Assembly: GCA_023105745.1 (NCBI GenBank)
Contig: JALGQZ010000011.1
Coordinates: 46,034,698 to 46,098,697 of the forward strand
Direction: 5' to 3'
DNA from: Austropuccinia psidii
Lineage: Eukaryota > Basidiomycota > Pucciniomycetes > Pucciniales > Sphaerophragmiaceae
Length of the DNA stretch: 64,000 bases
Positions within the stretch are counted from its first letter, which is position 1; every line of letters begins with the position of its first letter. The translations under genes and the position numbers were made by a program. The notes beneath the pieces are model-generated. The model was not told where the DNA came from, did no database searches, and worked only from the letters and a program-made list of their open reading frames with translations. Shown here in pieces: positions 45,078 through 56,255 of the stretch.

Positions 45078-45817
45078 TGTCACAGCCACTATGAGGGGTA
45101 AGGGTATTAAACCTTAAACCCACTCAAGCTCATGAAACCAGCAAATCCAGTATGTTTATCAGGAATCAGTTTCAGAAAATCTTCTTGCTGAAACATACAT
45201 ACAGCTTGGTTCAGCAATACAGCCTGTCAATGCTTGTACAGGCTAGATATTCCAAATACAGTTTTGGATACAAAAGACAGAAACTTTATTATCACCCAGC
45301 TCCACAACACCTTTTGTAAAGACCCTGTACATCCATACAGGGGCTTTATTATTCAAATCAATTCAAATGAAGCTTCCTCTAAATAAAATTCACTATTTTG
45401 GATCAGGGCTTGTGGATTCTCACATATACCAGCACCACTTTCTCCCTCTGGGGACTTTTCCCCAGTTAACTAATATATTTAATTTATTATTTAATAAATA
45501 TTATTATTATTTATTTGTATTAAGTTGTTCTTTGCATTTACTCACCTGTTCAGTAGAGTTGTGGTGGCCATATCCTTATTAACCCTTCTCTGTCTTTCTG
45601 ATAGGTTGAAATAGTGGTAGTAGTCTTTTTTGTGGTTTCCTCTTTTATTCTTTACTCTTACTTTTATTATTTCTGCTCTTTATATTTATTTTATTAGTAA
45701 TTCCATCTCATTACACTCTCAAGTGTACTCAATCTTATTCAATCCTTGAGCCCCCATAAGTGAGTTCCAGTTTACTTAGTGCCAGGCACTCTTCACTTAG
45801 AAGGGCCCCTTTGAACA
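45078..45817 (+). repeat. 3' LTR of element A2
   Basis: It runs TGTCACAGCCACTATGAGGGG... to ...GGGCCCCTTTGAACA. The last bases have drifted from the CCCCTGTGACA of the 5' LTR. The sequence after 45817 is unrelated to the element leader, which fixes the right boundary. Confidence 0.8.
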
Positions 45818-47929
45818 CCATCTATAACCAAATGAAGGACCTATTAATTCATGTCATTATTTTTTCTACTTTCACAAGTGTATTTGAATAACTTAATTCA
45901 GAAATTTTCAAATGCATAATATATTTCTATTTTTGTAACTTCAATTCTTTTTCCTATTCTTTTTTTCAAAATTTTCTTCTACCCATATTTTCATCATATT
46001 TAAAATATAGTTCAATTTATTTCAAAAGAATTTCCTTTTCATTTTTATCTTTAAGGCCTTTTTCTCTTAAAAAAACTTCCTTTTATCTCATTCCAAGAAA
46101 GAATTATCAGTTGCATCATTCTTTAAGGGGCAATAAGTTAACATGAAAGACTGAAATTTCAGTTTCAAAAAGACTACTCACATTTTTTCTGATTTTCAAT
46201 CAGCTTTTAATGTTTTGTAGAAAATAAATAGATAGTTTTATTTATTGGACCACTTTCCTCATTAAAATTGAATCTGTACCCCCAATTTCCCTTTTGACAT
46301 GAGCTAATTTCTATTTTCCATATCTTAATAAGCAGAAAACACAATTAATACAGGCCAATCCACTTCACCAAATATAATAACCATCTCAATATTCACCTTT
46401 TAATCACCATTATGATCATAGTGATCTTATCTGGTGGAATGATAACAGATCCTTGTTTGGTTCCCATAGTTTCCTCAATTGAAATGCTGAAATAAAACAT
46501 AAAAGTTCTTCTAAATTCCAAATTGATTTACTTACCTCCTTATTTTAAACCCCTTCCTTCACTGAATTTGAATTCAATTCCTCAACCTCTTTTGAACCAA
46601 AGCTAGCCAGTGGAGTAACATTTTACTTATTACCAAAAAGTGAATCCATCTTGAAAAAACATGGATAAATAATTCATCAATTTTCAGAAATAGTATGGAT
46701 TCCCCTTTTCTCATGTTCTTCAGTTGGAATTTATATATTTTTAACTGTGGTATATTTCTTCTTATATAAATGCAACCTTCCAAAAATTCTGGAAGAGATG
46801 AGATTCAATTGATTAAATGATTTCTTATCCATCTCCATGGCCATCAAGTGAAAAACATTTTTTGTAATGTCAGGGGGCCTTCAAATAGATTTTGTGCCAC
46901 TTCCACCCAAGCATGTGTCAAAGTTTGATTTATGAGTCAGCCAATTTATTATACATAATTAGTCTGGTTTAGCTATATTGCCACAGGGATGTGGAGGAAT
47001 TGAGATTCATTTTGTGGTTGATTGTCTTTGCTTTATGTAATTTAATGTAATTTTGAGGAATAAATTAAATTTAATTTTATTAAAAGGGTGTATTTTGATG
47101 AGAAATTGCAATGATACAGTAAATAGCCCCTGGAAATTAGTTTTACTGTTTTTTGGATAAAGGGATTAGTTCTCAATGAGAATTAAGGTTTAGGTTGGTT
47201 TTAATCCAGTAAAAACCATTAATTGACATTGAGTCAAATACTGGGGTACTCGATTAAAAATTATAGAATTTAAAAAATTAAAATGTAGGTTTTTTAATGC
47301 AGCCCCTAATGGCATGAGATATTTCAATGAGGGTAGTGGTTGGTTCAGAAAGATGTAAAGTATTCCTTGAAAAAAATGAAAAGATTTCTAAGTATTTTAT
47401 TAATCAAGGATTATTTATTTATTTATTATTAGGTTTAAAATACATTTAATTTTGAGTTAAAAAAATCAAAATTCAATCTAATTAGACAACACTTACCAAA
47501 TTAGATTGTCAAATTTGGTACCATTCTTGCTCCTAATTTGGAAAAAATCAATCCAATTTTTTTTTGTCTGATTACTACCACAGCTTTCAAAACCTTTTTT
47601 TTCATCAATATTACTAACTTCTTCATCACTCAACTCTGTAGTCAATAATTGACAGGTTTTTTTTAAAGGTGGCTACTTCTCAATAATAAATATTTTTTCT
47701 AATCCAAGTTTATACTAATTCCTCAGATATTGACTGTTTTTTTTAAATTGTTGGAAAATAAAAAGGTGGTATATTAGTAGTCCCAATGACTTCACTTTGG
47801 AACCTTTGCTTTTTTGTCAAAAGTCAGTATCCCCATGCAATAATAGCACTATACACTGAACCAATGAGAGCATGCAACCTGACACATCAAACAAAAAAAA
47901 AGAGAAAAAGACATACAAAAGTCTAACTA
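45818..47929. other. AT-rich intergenic stretch, nothing recognised
   Basis: No gene-like frame or repeat end was recognised on either strand. The left edge of the Harbinger element presumably lies in the last few hundred bases, but I could not identify its terminal inverted repeat. Confidence 0.5.
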
Positions 47930-49019
47930 GCTGATGATCAGAAGCAATCCAATGATCTTAAAGAAAAAGAGAGAAGAATTCTGCAGGAGAAAATTGACAT
48001 GAATTTTAATTCCCAATTTATAAAAGAGGATTATGAGAGAATCTTTTCATATATTGAAGATGAGGGAAACTACAATGGTGAGTCAGGATTCCACTATTAT
48101 CATCACTCTTACTGGCCATTTTGAATATAGATATTTTTGTAAACCCAAATAAATCTTGTTGAGGAATTAAAAAGCTAACCCGCATACAAGAATTTGATAA
48201 ATTTGCTAAATTTATAAATGATAACCATCCAAATTGTAACCTCAATTTGGATAACCGCAAGCTACAGCAACGTTGGTTCCCATATAAAAAGAAGTTTTAT
48301 GATACTTTAAAGTGGGAGAATGACATGGGTTATGGATTAAACAATGAGGATAATATTGGCTTACCAAGATTATTAGAATTTAAGTGCCCATGCTATGAGT
48401 GCATGTGATCAATATTTGGTGAAAGAGAAAATTTACGGCCCTTTTAAACATATGATAATGGTGTTCTCAAAAGCAATGGAAGAGCTGAGGCCTTGGAGTG
48501 CTACCAGCTGTGAAACAACTCACCAATAGACCTAGGAGAGGTGGACAATACTGATTAAAACCTTTATGACAATAGTTTCAGAATATTTAATGACAGAAAC
48601 AATAAGAAAGAAGTGATTATTACTAAGAAGGGAAACAAAAACTAAAACATTGGTAGTCAGGAATCTTCTGACAAGATCTTAGAAGATGAGGTGAGCTCAA
48701 CAGAAACTGGATCACCAATTGAGTTGCATCAGAAGAAAAAAATGAAGGCCCATTGTCAGGACTGAACAAAGGAATTACTCAAAAATCAAAGAAAGTCAAA
48801 GGCTCCTCAGAACTAACCTCAATTGATACTTCACCGAAATTTTAGGATCAAGCCATCATAAAGCATCTTGACTATCAACAAACAAAACATGAAGACTAAA
48901 AAAGCTACCAAGGCAACAGGGACATAAAGAATATGGCACATGAAGTGGTGGAGGCCAATTTCAAAAAGGTACGGGAAGAGAAGGATGATGAATTCTGCAT
49001 GTTGGAAATAGAAAATTGA
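47930..49019 (+). pseudogene. Harbinger accessory protein (SANT/Myb- or trihelix-like), broken
   Basis: Recognisable pieces in order: LKEKERRILQEKIDMNFN, SQFIKEDYERIFSYIEDEGN, then KLQQRWFPYKKKFYDTLKW, LLEFKCPCYECM followed by a stop, SIFGER. The C-terminal coiled piece MAHEVVEANFKKVREEKDDE ends near 49019. The Trp-rich spacing and the (K/R)LQQRW block fit the DNA-binding partner proteins of PIF/Harbinger transposases, which help nuclear import and end recognition. Multiple stops and at least one frame change make it a pseudogene. The family is inferred from its pattern and its transposase neighbour. Confidence 0.55.
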
Positions 49020-49430
49020 CATCAAGATCTTTAATTCTGAATGGATTCTACCATATGTTTGGATTTTATTTTAGCTGTGAACAAGTGACTCAAGAATGGA
49101 TCAAGCCCTGATGATATTGAGAAGTTACTCAAGATAATCTTTTGTTAATTAGAACAAACAATGTGCCTCACTCATTTCATACTTAGGTTTTATTTGACAC
49201 ATGTGTGATTAAGATTATGCTTTTGAAAAAATCAAGTGCAATTGTTGAATGATTCAAATCTGATAAGACAATTGCTCATCTATATAGTACTATAATGGCA
49301 ACACCCCAATCTTATTATTTTTCAGCATACATTGTCTTTGAATATGCGACCGCAGAAAATTTGCAGTGAAATCTGGTTGGTTGTTTTCATTTGAATGTTC
49401 ATTTTCCACTTCATCAATTTCTAGTTCATC

Positions 49431-50603
49431 TCATTGATTGTTAATATGAGATAGGATGTTGTGCAAGATACAACATCCTTTAATCCAAATTACAATATGT
49501 TTCACGTGGTCCGCCTTATACAGGATCATTTGCAACTCCTTCAAAGAGGCCCACCTACCCTTGAGAATGCCTATGTAGTGTTCATTGTGTACTCTCGACC
49601 ATGCCAAACAATAATTAAATTCTCTATTAAAAAGTATGTTAGCTGTTGGGGTCTTGTATGATGGAATCAAATGATCATTCAGGCTGAATTCTGAGTCAGA
49701 CAACAAATATTGTCCTTTCAAGGTATCATCTTTAAGTATTTTCCTTATGGATATGATAATTAGAAAATGTTTACCCTTTTCAAAGAAAAATTCATTGTGC
49801 TAATATATCATCATTTTTTGATACACCTCGGAGTCCCCACACGATCCTGGCTAGCCTGTGAGAAGCCCAATGATCCTTTTGTCACATTCACAGACAATCT
49901 GTGCATTAACAAAATACCTCTTTTTCCTGTCAAAAAAGGTTTCACCATCCATGCCAGTTTTATCATACATAGGGATAGTCATCCCATCAATGAAACCTAT
50001 ACAGCCATCAAAACCTTCATTCTTCATAACCTGTGAGATCTGCCACCTTCTTGGTAAATCTGTGCACCTTAATTATTCTTTATCCAAAGAATTTATGGCA
50101 CAAAGAACCTTCCTTGATACCATAACCACTGTCCCTCTTCCAATTTTTAAGTTTTGTGCTATTCTCCCAACAGAAGTGCCATTACCATTGGAGCCTATTC
50201 TTTCAAGTGTAAAAGCCAATTGATGTGATACAGGAAGCTGTTTGTTGAAGCAGTTGTTTTGAAATATCAAATTATCTTTTATTTTTGAATGTAAATGAAT
50301 AAATCATTCTTTGGTTGTTCTGACTGATTGCTTAAAGTACTCATCCCTCATGGAAAATAAAAATTCTATATCATAGAGCTCATTGAATTTAATTACTGGG
50401 TTTCTTTCTAAGTATCTTGATTGAAGAAGTTTTCCTAATGCATCTCTGAACACATTTGCCTTATTATAGATTAAATTCCAGATTAATTTTTCTGTTATAT
50501 TACTTTGTGAAAGAATGGATCCAATAGTAGGTATGACTTGTAAACCTAACAGTTTGAATATTGAATTTTTTTGCTTCTCCTTCTCTGCTGAATCCCATTT
50601 CAA
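49431..50603 (-). pseudogene. Harbinger (HARBI1-type DDE_Tnp_4) transposase, one frame with four stops
   Basis: Read from ATG at 50603, one frame covers about 390 codons with four stops: TGA 50306-50304, TAA 50075-50073, TAG 49853-49851 and TAG 49802-49800. No frameshift is needed. An N-terminal helix-turn-helix-like block (LPVSHQLAFTLERIGSNGNG, then GRGTVVMVSRKV) is followed by the DDE core. The three acidic residues appear in GFIDGMTIPM, GSCGDSEV and EHYIGILKGRWASL, and the C-terminal end is WIKGCCILHN. All three are retained. The second TAG sits in LLTG-stop-PGS, where Trp is usual. Confidence 0.75.
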
Positions 50604-51940
50604 TTTTCAAATTAGAAATTTTTAACTTTAAAATTCATTTAAAAAATCATCTAATTAGGTCCAAAATTAATTGTATTTGAATCCCACTATTTTAATCACA
50701 AAATTAACAAAAAAGAAGTTCAAGCCACCAATTTTAGCTTAATTTTTAGTATAAGAATCGCATCAGCAAAGAGCTTGAAAAGATATATAAATGGCGGGAA
50801 TTTAATTTGATTTTTTTTACCAATGTTAATTTTTTTTGTGTAAGGAATTAAAATTTCATTTGAATTCAACTTGATTAAGTAACTCATCATAGCTTATATG
50901 ATCCAAGATTTGCATCCCCCTTCATTGCCTCCAAAATTTCGATATATATATTTATAAGTTTCACTTTTTTTTTAGAAAAAAAATGGATTCTATTCTTTGG
51001 GTTAAATATACAAGAACAATTTTTTTTTTCAAAATCATCAATTAGCAAAAGTAATTAATTCCTTTCATTTAATTTAATTTTTTTCTATGCATGAGTAATT
51101 ATGATAAGTTTGGGTTCAAGATTTTTCTTTAGTAAAAGTAATATTATTGCTTTCATTTTTTTCTCAGGTATAGTAATATGAACTCAAATGATTAATTTAA
51201 TTGCTATATTTCCAAGCCAGTAAATCTTAGTTCTTATACAAAGTCCACAGGAATACGGCCTCTGGACATTTGAGATATGGAAGTTGAGCAAGTAGGAGCA
51301 GATGATATGAGTTATAGCAAGCTTACAAAGCCTCCAAAGGTTCAAAAGTTATTGGGTGTAAAGCTTAGTCAAGTTAGTGAGATAATTGTATTCGTGAACT
51401 TGCCTCTTGGATGGTGATGTAGTAGAAGCTGAGGATTTTGTAAATTATTGTTTCATTAGTATGATATCCTTACCATGAAGCTGAGCTAGTATTTCCAGGG
51501 AGTGTCTTCTCATTTGCTTAGCTTTCTGGTCTCCTTGGATCTACTTTCGGATTAACGTACTTATTTTCTTGTGAGACAATTTGAGATTGTAGCCAAATAA
51601 CTCCAAGATCAGCACGGCATGCTTCTTCTTTGAAATCTGTCCATCAGAAAGCTACTCCAAGTGTGAGAGCAGCTCAATGCGTTGGGAAAACACCAAAGGA
51701 TTTATTTTTCTTATGAGCATTCTGAGCTGATATGAGAAGCTGGAAGCAGTTCTCTTGGATTGGGTTCCTCTACAAGACTGACGATTTTCGAATTCCACAT
51801 TGAAATTTTAGTGACGTCTATCGAATTAGTTTGGATATCTCAAAAATTTCATCAGGAATTCGCTGGCTAATCCGAACGAAGCTCTTCCACGAAGGACTAT
51901 CGACAATCCAGCTACATGGAGAAGAGATGACGATTGCAGA
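50604..51940. other. AT-rich stretch then transition to CpG-richer DNA
   Basis: 50604-51230 is AT-rich with nothing recognised. From about 51,580 CpG rises noticeably (ACGTAC, TTCGAA, GACGAT). Possible 3' untranslated or terminal exons of the minus-strand gene to the right; no clear frame. Confidence 0.4.
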
Positions 51941-52721
51941 CTACGGCGAGTAGGAACATTCGAACAGAGTTGATCGGGTGATGCTCAACAAACAGGCTAT
52001 CCTCCTCACAGATTCTCGAGCAAAAGCTTCAGCGTCGGTCATCCTGATCAATGAGCTTCCCATCATTTCAAAGCCAGAGGAAGTGCTCGAACTCGGCGTT
52101 TTGCCAAAATTATTTGCGAAATCTCTCCGATTGTGAAGCTGTACGATCCCAAAGTGTACTGTGCACATCTTCTCAGTCCATCGAAATCGTCGATCCATCT
52201 TGAAATCATCCAATAGCAAGTTGGCAAAGACCTTAAAGAAAAGGCATGCCAGGCTCATTGGGACTCCAAGGCAAAAGGCTGACAAGACCAGAGCAGATAT
52301 CCCTTCATTTAGCACAATCCTGTCATATCGTCCCTCTTGAAACTTGCAAGGATGGAAAATTTCCTGTGGCGTTCATCAGATGATCTCCTGCTCAAAGGAA
52401 GATACACCGCCAGCGATATGAATCGCTAAGGCGAGAGACAGCTCCATATCATACATATCTTATCACGATGGCCAAGGCTTCCGCAAACTTGAACGATGGC
52501 CTGGGCTCGATAATCTGCTACTGACAGAACAACTGGATCTTCTCGGTTGCACTAGCCAGTCGGCGTCTTCCTCTTCCTTGGTAACTGCCAGAATCCTCGA
52601 TATTCAAGGTAACCCATCTTTTAAAGTTCTTTGGGATCATTCTCTCACAGTACCTCAAGACGAGATATTCATCCAGAAGGGGGCAAAAGCTGTCATCCCT
52701 TTCAAAATGTAACCTCATCAC
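51941..52721 (-). CDS. Unrecognised minus-strand gene or gene remnant (two open segments)
   Basis: Segment one (52721-52518) encodes MRLHFERDDSFCPLLDEY, LVLRYCERMIPKNFKRW and continues to a stop. Segment two (open from 52315, with open frame a little upstream, to 51941) begins EIFHPCKFQEGRYDRIVLN. It contains a strongly hydrophobic probable membrane helix (ISALVLSAFCLGVPMSLACL), then a polar Ser/Arg-rich tail ending ITRSTLFECSYSP. An acceptor-like CCACAG precedes segment two on the minus strand, so they may be exons of one gene. The region is CpG-richer than the transposon DNA, like the gene at 53-54.6 kb. I do not recognise the family, and the start and exon chain are unresolved. Confidence 0.35.
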
Positions 52722-53023
52722 TGTATATCCTCTGTCTGAACATCCTCCGTTTGATTGCCTCCCTCTTTTAAACCTTGGACAAATTCACCGAGAAATTTGG
52801 GTTCTCTTTCAGGTTGAACATCAGCGCCGGATGTCTGACACCTTGCTTGTCATCATACCCTAATTTATTCTGTTTTGTCGCAAAGCAAAGTCCCCTGTTT
52901 AGCAGGTCTTAAACTAAAGTTTTTAACAGCTGCTTTGTCTGAAGGCTTGACTATCAACCCCTCAACTCTTTGGGTGTATCAACTCCAATCTTAAGCCTCA
53001 TCATCCACTGTGGTTATTTTAAG

Positions 53024-54656
53024 ATGTGGGATCACGTAACTTCATATGCTTTTGCTTTCCTTCTTGGGTCTCCTGTTGTGTTGGTCGATTTCTCTCTTAC
53101 TTTTTAGCTGGTAAAAAAAGAAAGGCTCACTGGACCGTCTTCAATATCACTCAGCGCCTTCATGACAGGAATTTGTCTCCATCTTGCCTAGCGTTCACGC
53201 CGTGCACCCCTAAAATTTCGCTGGGGAAGCAATGCCCTCGGTTTTTTGTCCATGTTATCAATAGTATTGATCGTCCGACAGAATTGCGCTTGGATAACCA
53301 ACGAGCCAGGTTTGTTAAGTTAGCCTCTCAAAACTTTTTGGTTGCTTTTCATTAGACTGATTTATTTTCCATGCAAGTCAACACCTTGGCCCATCCTACG
53401 ACTACACAATTGTTGATGCCCGCAAGCACAGGGTATGTTCCATGAAAACATTATTCTCGCTCAAACTTTCACTCACCTAGTTTCTCTACGACACTACTAG
53501 GTGTGCCGAATTTTTGCTTCAAGTCTTTTTCCTTCAAAGAATCAGCAAAGGATTCACATTACAAGTTTTCCCGGCTTGCATTTGGATATTATCCGCACTT
53601 AGCCTTCTTACTTCATGGGCTTGTACGTTAAATATAGGTAAATATTTCCCTTTTTATATTCTTCAAAATGATTCACCGTGTAAAGGAATCTCAGGTGGCT
53701 ACACATATTAAACTGCAGCAATAACATCAAGCTCAATGCATATAGAGCTCTTTCATCCACCAAAATTCCATCTGCCATCTTTCTACATTCAGACGGCTTT
53801 TCTGGCTCCTTGGCTCGCAACGGCAACGCTGACTCAATGGTTGGTTTTTGCTGGGCGTCTCTACTCCAATTTACACACTCCTTGTCGTGAGGAAAGAATC
53901 GTGTTCGAAAAGTAAGCTAACGGTTTAATAATTGATTTAAGCAGGGTGCCTACTGACATTTGCTTCTCAGAAGCGACAGTTTACTTGCAAAGCTGGGGGT
54001 GTTAGTCCTACAAACCTCGGCAATCAATGGGTTCATGTTATCCTGCATTCTTATGATTTACATTATGAACATCCTGTCGGGTGATAACCCCAGCCCGTTA
54101 ATTGTTGGTTGGTTTGTATTTTTTAACATTCTACGTATCTCGGTAAACTATGTCACTTTAAGTAAGTAAAAATTCTTTCCGGTTGGTAATCTTTACAACT
54201 TCAAACTCTTGTCTAAAGATATGTGTCTCATCTTTTGTTGAAAAAAAAAAAGTTTTTTGTTTGATGCGAGAATTCAGATTCTCTGTTGGTCTTCTTCAAG
54301 TGACATTTGTAGCAAAAACTGATCATAATCCCAATAACGACGCCATTCCTCAGAAGAAAATCCAGAATTTTGGAAGCCAAGTAACGATTCACACCACCAG
54401 AAGCCAAGTAATCGAAAGTTAAACGGAAAAGTGATGTAATATTTATGCGAACCCACCAAAGCTCAGAAAACATTAGTCTCTAGCGCTTGCCTCATATCCA
54501 CGTGAACTAATCAAGGCCAGCTAGCTTTCGATTTCACTTTTCTCTTGCTACTCAGAAGCGTATGAACCCTTGGATTCCCCTGACAGACCTCACCAAAGTG
54601 TTCTAGAGTCGGATACCTCACTTATACCAACTGACATAATCTTTGCGAAGGCTTGA
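53024..54656 (+). CDS. Multi-exon membrane protein resembling basidiomycete DUF6534 family
   Basis: Exons 53378-53432, 53481-53637, 53719-53911 and 53971-54161 join in frame through GT-AG introns of 48, 81 and 59 bp. The 59-bp intron has a TACTGAC branch site. The protein reads QHLGPSYDYTIV, EFLLQVFFLQRISKGF, LSALSLLTSWACTLNI, FLAPWLATATLTQWLVF, then FEKSDSLLAKLGVLVLQTSA and LRISVNYVTL. This matches the TM4-TM7 pattern of DUF6534, including the (R/K)(T/S)DSL...L motif and the VN...TLN end. An upstream exon probably ends at 53309 (GCCAG|GTTTGT, 68-bp intron). The start is unresolved; ATG 53024 is a candidate. A C-terminal tail is likely on 54301-54417 and 54556-54656 (QVTIHTTRSQVIE, then DSPDRPHQSVLESD, stop 54654-54656), but a short ending at 54239-54241 is possible. 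Function is unknown; an integral membrane protein is inferred. Confidence 0.55.
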
Positions 54657-56240
54657 GCTTCTGGTAACCAAAATCATTTTTGTTTTGTCCTTTCAATTCT
54701 AATTGCGGGACACATTAGCTAAAGCTGAAAGTCCTCGACACGCATTCCAGCAAAATATTCTCTTTGCGTGTCTAGTTCAATCTCTTTGGGGACTTATTGA
54801 ATCACTTCATCTCGGGGTAATTGGATGCATTCAAAGCTGTATGGAGTCACCATTTCCAAATGTATTTTTGAATGGCACCTAGTTTCATCCATACCTAAGC
54901 TGGAAAACGTTTTTCTTTCTTATGTTGTGTGACCCATATATATTATTTTTGTAGTGTATTTTTTAAAATTAATTTAGTAACCCATTCCTGTAATTATGTG
55001 AAATTTTTGAATCCAAGGTATAAACTCAATAAATTAATGTATATCAAATGGGATAAAGAAAAAGGTGGATCAAAAAAAGAAATTCTCATGAATTCAACAT
55101 GTATACATAAACCTTGAAGTCTCATTTTAAGCAAAAGAAGAATCTTTGTAAACATGAACTCAAAAAAGGGTAAGGAATAAAAATAATTGTTATATAAATA
55201 GATTTTTATTTTCGAAACAAATCAATCAAAGAATGAAGGAAGGGGGTTTGTAAAGTAACAGAAGCCTTAATGTGTATTTACCAATGTGTAAAGATAACTT
55301 CACATACGATTTAGTAAAAAAAAAGCTTAGAAAGTTCTTTAATTATATTTTTCTTCTGAATTCGTGAAGTAAATGTAAGAATCAAAATTATTACTTATTA
55401 CTTTTTCTTTTTCTTTGTTTTGTGTTTTGAAAAAAAAACTATATAAAAGGTAAATATTTATTTTCCCTCTATTTTTAGGGCATTGGTAGAAGCATGTAAA
55501 CTTTTTGGTAAAAAGACGTAAGGAATTCTCTGGGCCCCTTTTCAATTAAAAAAAACAAAAAACAAAGTATTGGGCAAGAACCTGCCAAAACTCCCCAAAA
55601 ATGAGTTTTTTACCAAAAAAAACCCTTGAACCACCTTTTTCAAAAAAAGAATCACATCCCCCAAAAATGCACACACACACAACTGATCCCAAATGTTTCC
55701 CACCCCATAAAAAACAAAATTTATTAAATATTTCCAGAACAATTTTCTTTATTTCCCCCCCAAAGAGTTTCCTTTTCTCCAAAAAACCTGCCCACCAAAC
55801 CTTTTTAACCTCTTTTTACTTCACCAGTAACCCAAATTCCATTTTTTCCTTCCCCTCTCCAATTAAACATAGCTCTGACTTTCCATAGATTTTATCCCTT
55901 CTTTTTCATATTTTGAAAAGCTCTTTCCTCATTTCATAAACCCAAAATTCCACTTTTTTCATTTTTTCTTAAATAATTTCCCAAATTTTTCTGTAAAAAT
56001 ATTCTCCAAACCCCCACTGAAGGTGAATTTCAAACCCTTGAGCTTCATTGGTAGCATGTTAATAATGTTTCCAGGGTACAGGGGTATGCTGTGTCCACCC
56101 TGAGGTGCAATATGAACCACAATCAAATTTAAATAGGTTGTGATAAGTCTGGGACCCCAAATTCCCACAAGAGCTCCTCCAAAACAGTCACTTCACAAAA
56201 TTTATATTGTCCTTTTAGACTTTATGCAAGAAAATATACC
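54657..56240. other. AT-rich, homopolymer-rich intergenic stretch
   Basis: No gene recognised. 55,500-55,950 is full of short A and C runs (CCCCAAAAA) that open chance frames on both strands, and there is a short (AC)n at about 55670. Possible decayed repeat. Confidence 0.5.
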
Positions 56241-56255
56241 AAGAATACAATTTTT

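Larger units (their letters stand above)
33792..45817 (+). mobile_element. Chromovirus-type Ty3/gypsy element A2, decayed, with a solo LTR inserted
   Basis: It has the same organisation as A1 and is better preserved. The order is 737-bp 5' LTR, leader, gag, pol with chromodomain, 3' tail with an antisense frame, and 740-bp 3' LTR. A family-B solo LTR (42417-44391) interrupts the tail. Left flank GCCCT and right flank CCATC do not match, so there is no visible target duplication. Stops interrupt gag and pol. Confidence 0.8.
47930..50603. mobile_element. PIF/Harbinger DNA transposon, decayed, both genes present
   Basis: A SANT/Myb-like accessory frame on the plus strand and a HARBI1-type transposase frame on the minus strand face each other, the usual two-gene make-up of Harbinger elements. 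Both carry premature stops. The boundaries given are the coding limits only; terminal inverted repeats and the 3-bp target duplication were not located. Confidence 0.7.

Noticed and set aside
48018..48260. 80-codon minus-strand frame
   Set aside because: Opposite strand of the Harbinger accessory gene, whose plus-strand motifs are recognisable.
49767..50223. Two plus-strand frames of 89 and 121 codons
   Set aside because: Antisense shadows of the Harbinger transposase DDE core.
53310..53377. Apparent in-frame stop and frameshift in the 7TM gene (TAG at 53353)
   Set aside because: The segment is better explained as a 68-bp intron (GCCAG|GTTTGT ... CTGATTTATTTTCCATGCAAG) that restores the frame.
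55542..55888. Overlapping open frames of 66-95 codons on both strands
   Set aside because: They arise from C- and A-runs; both strands are open and neither shows protein-like composition.
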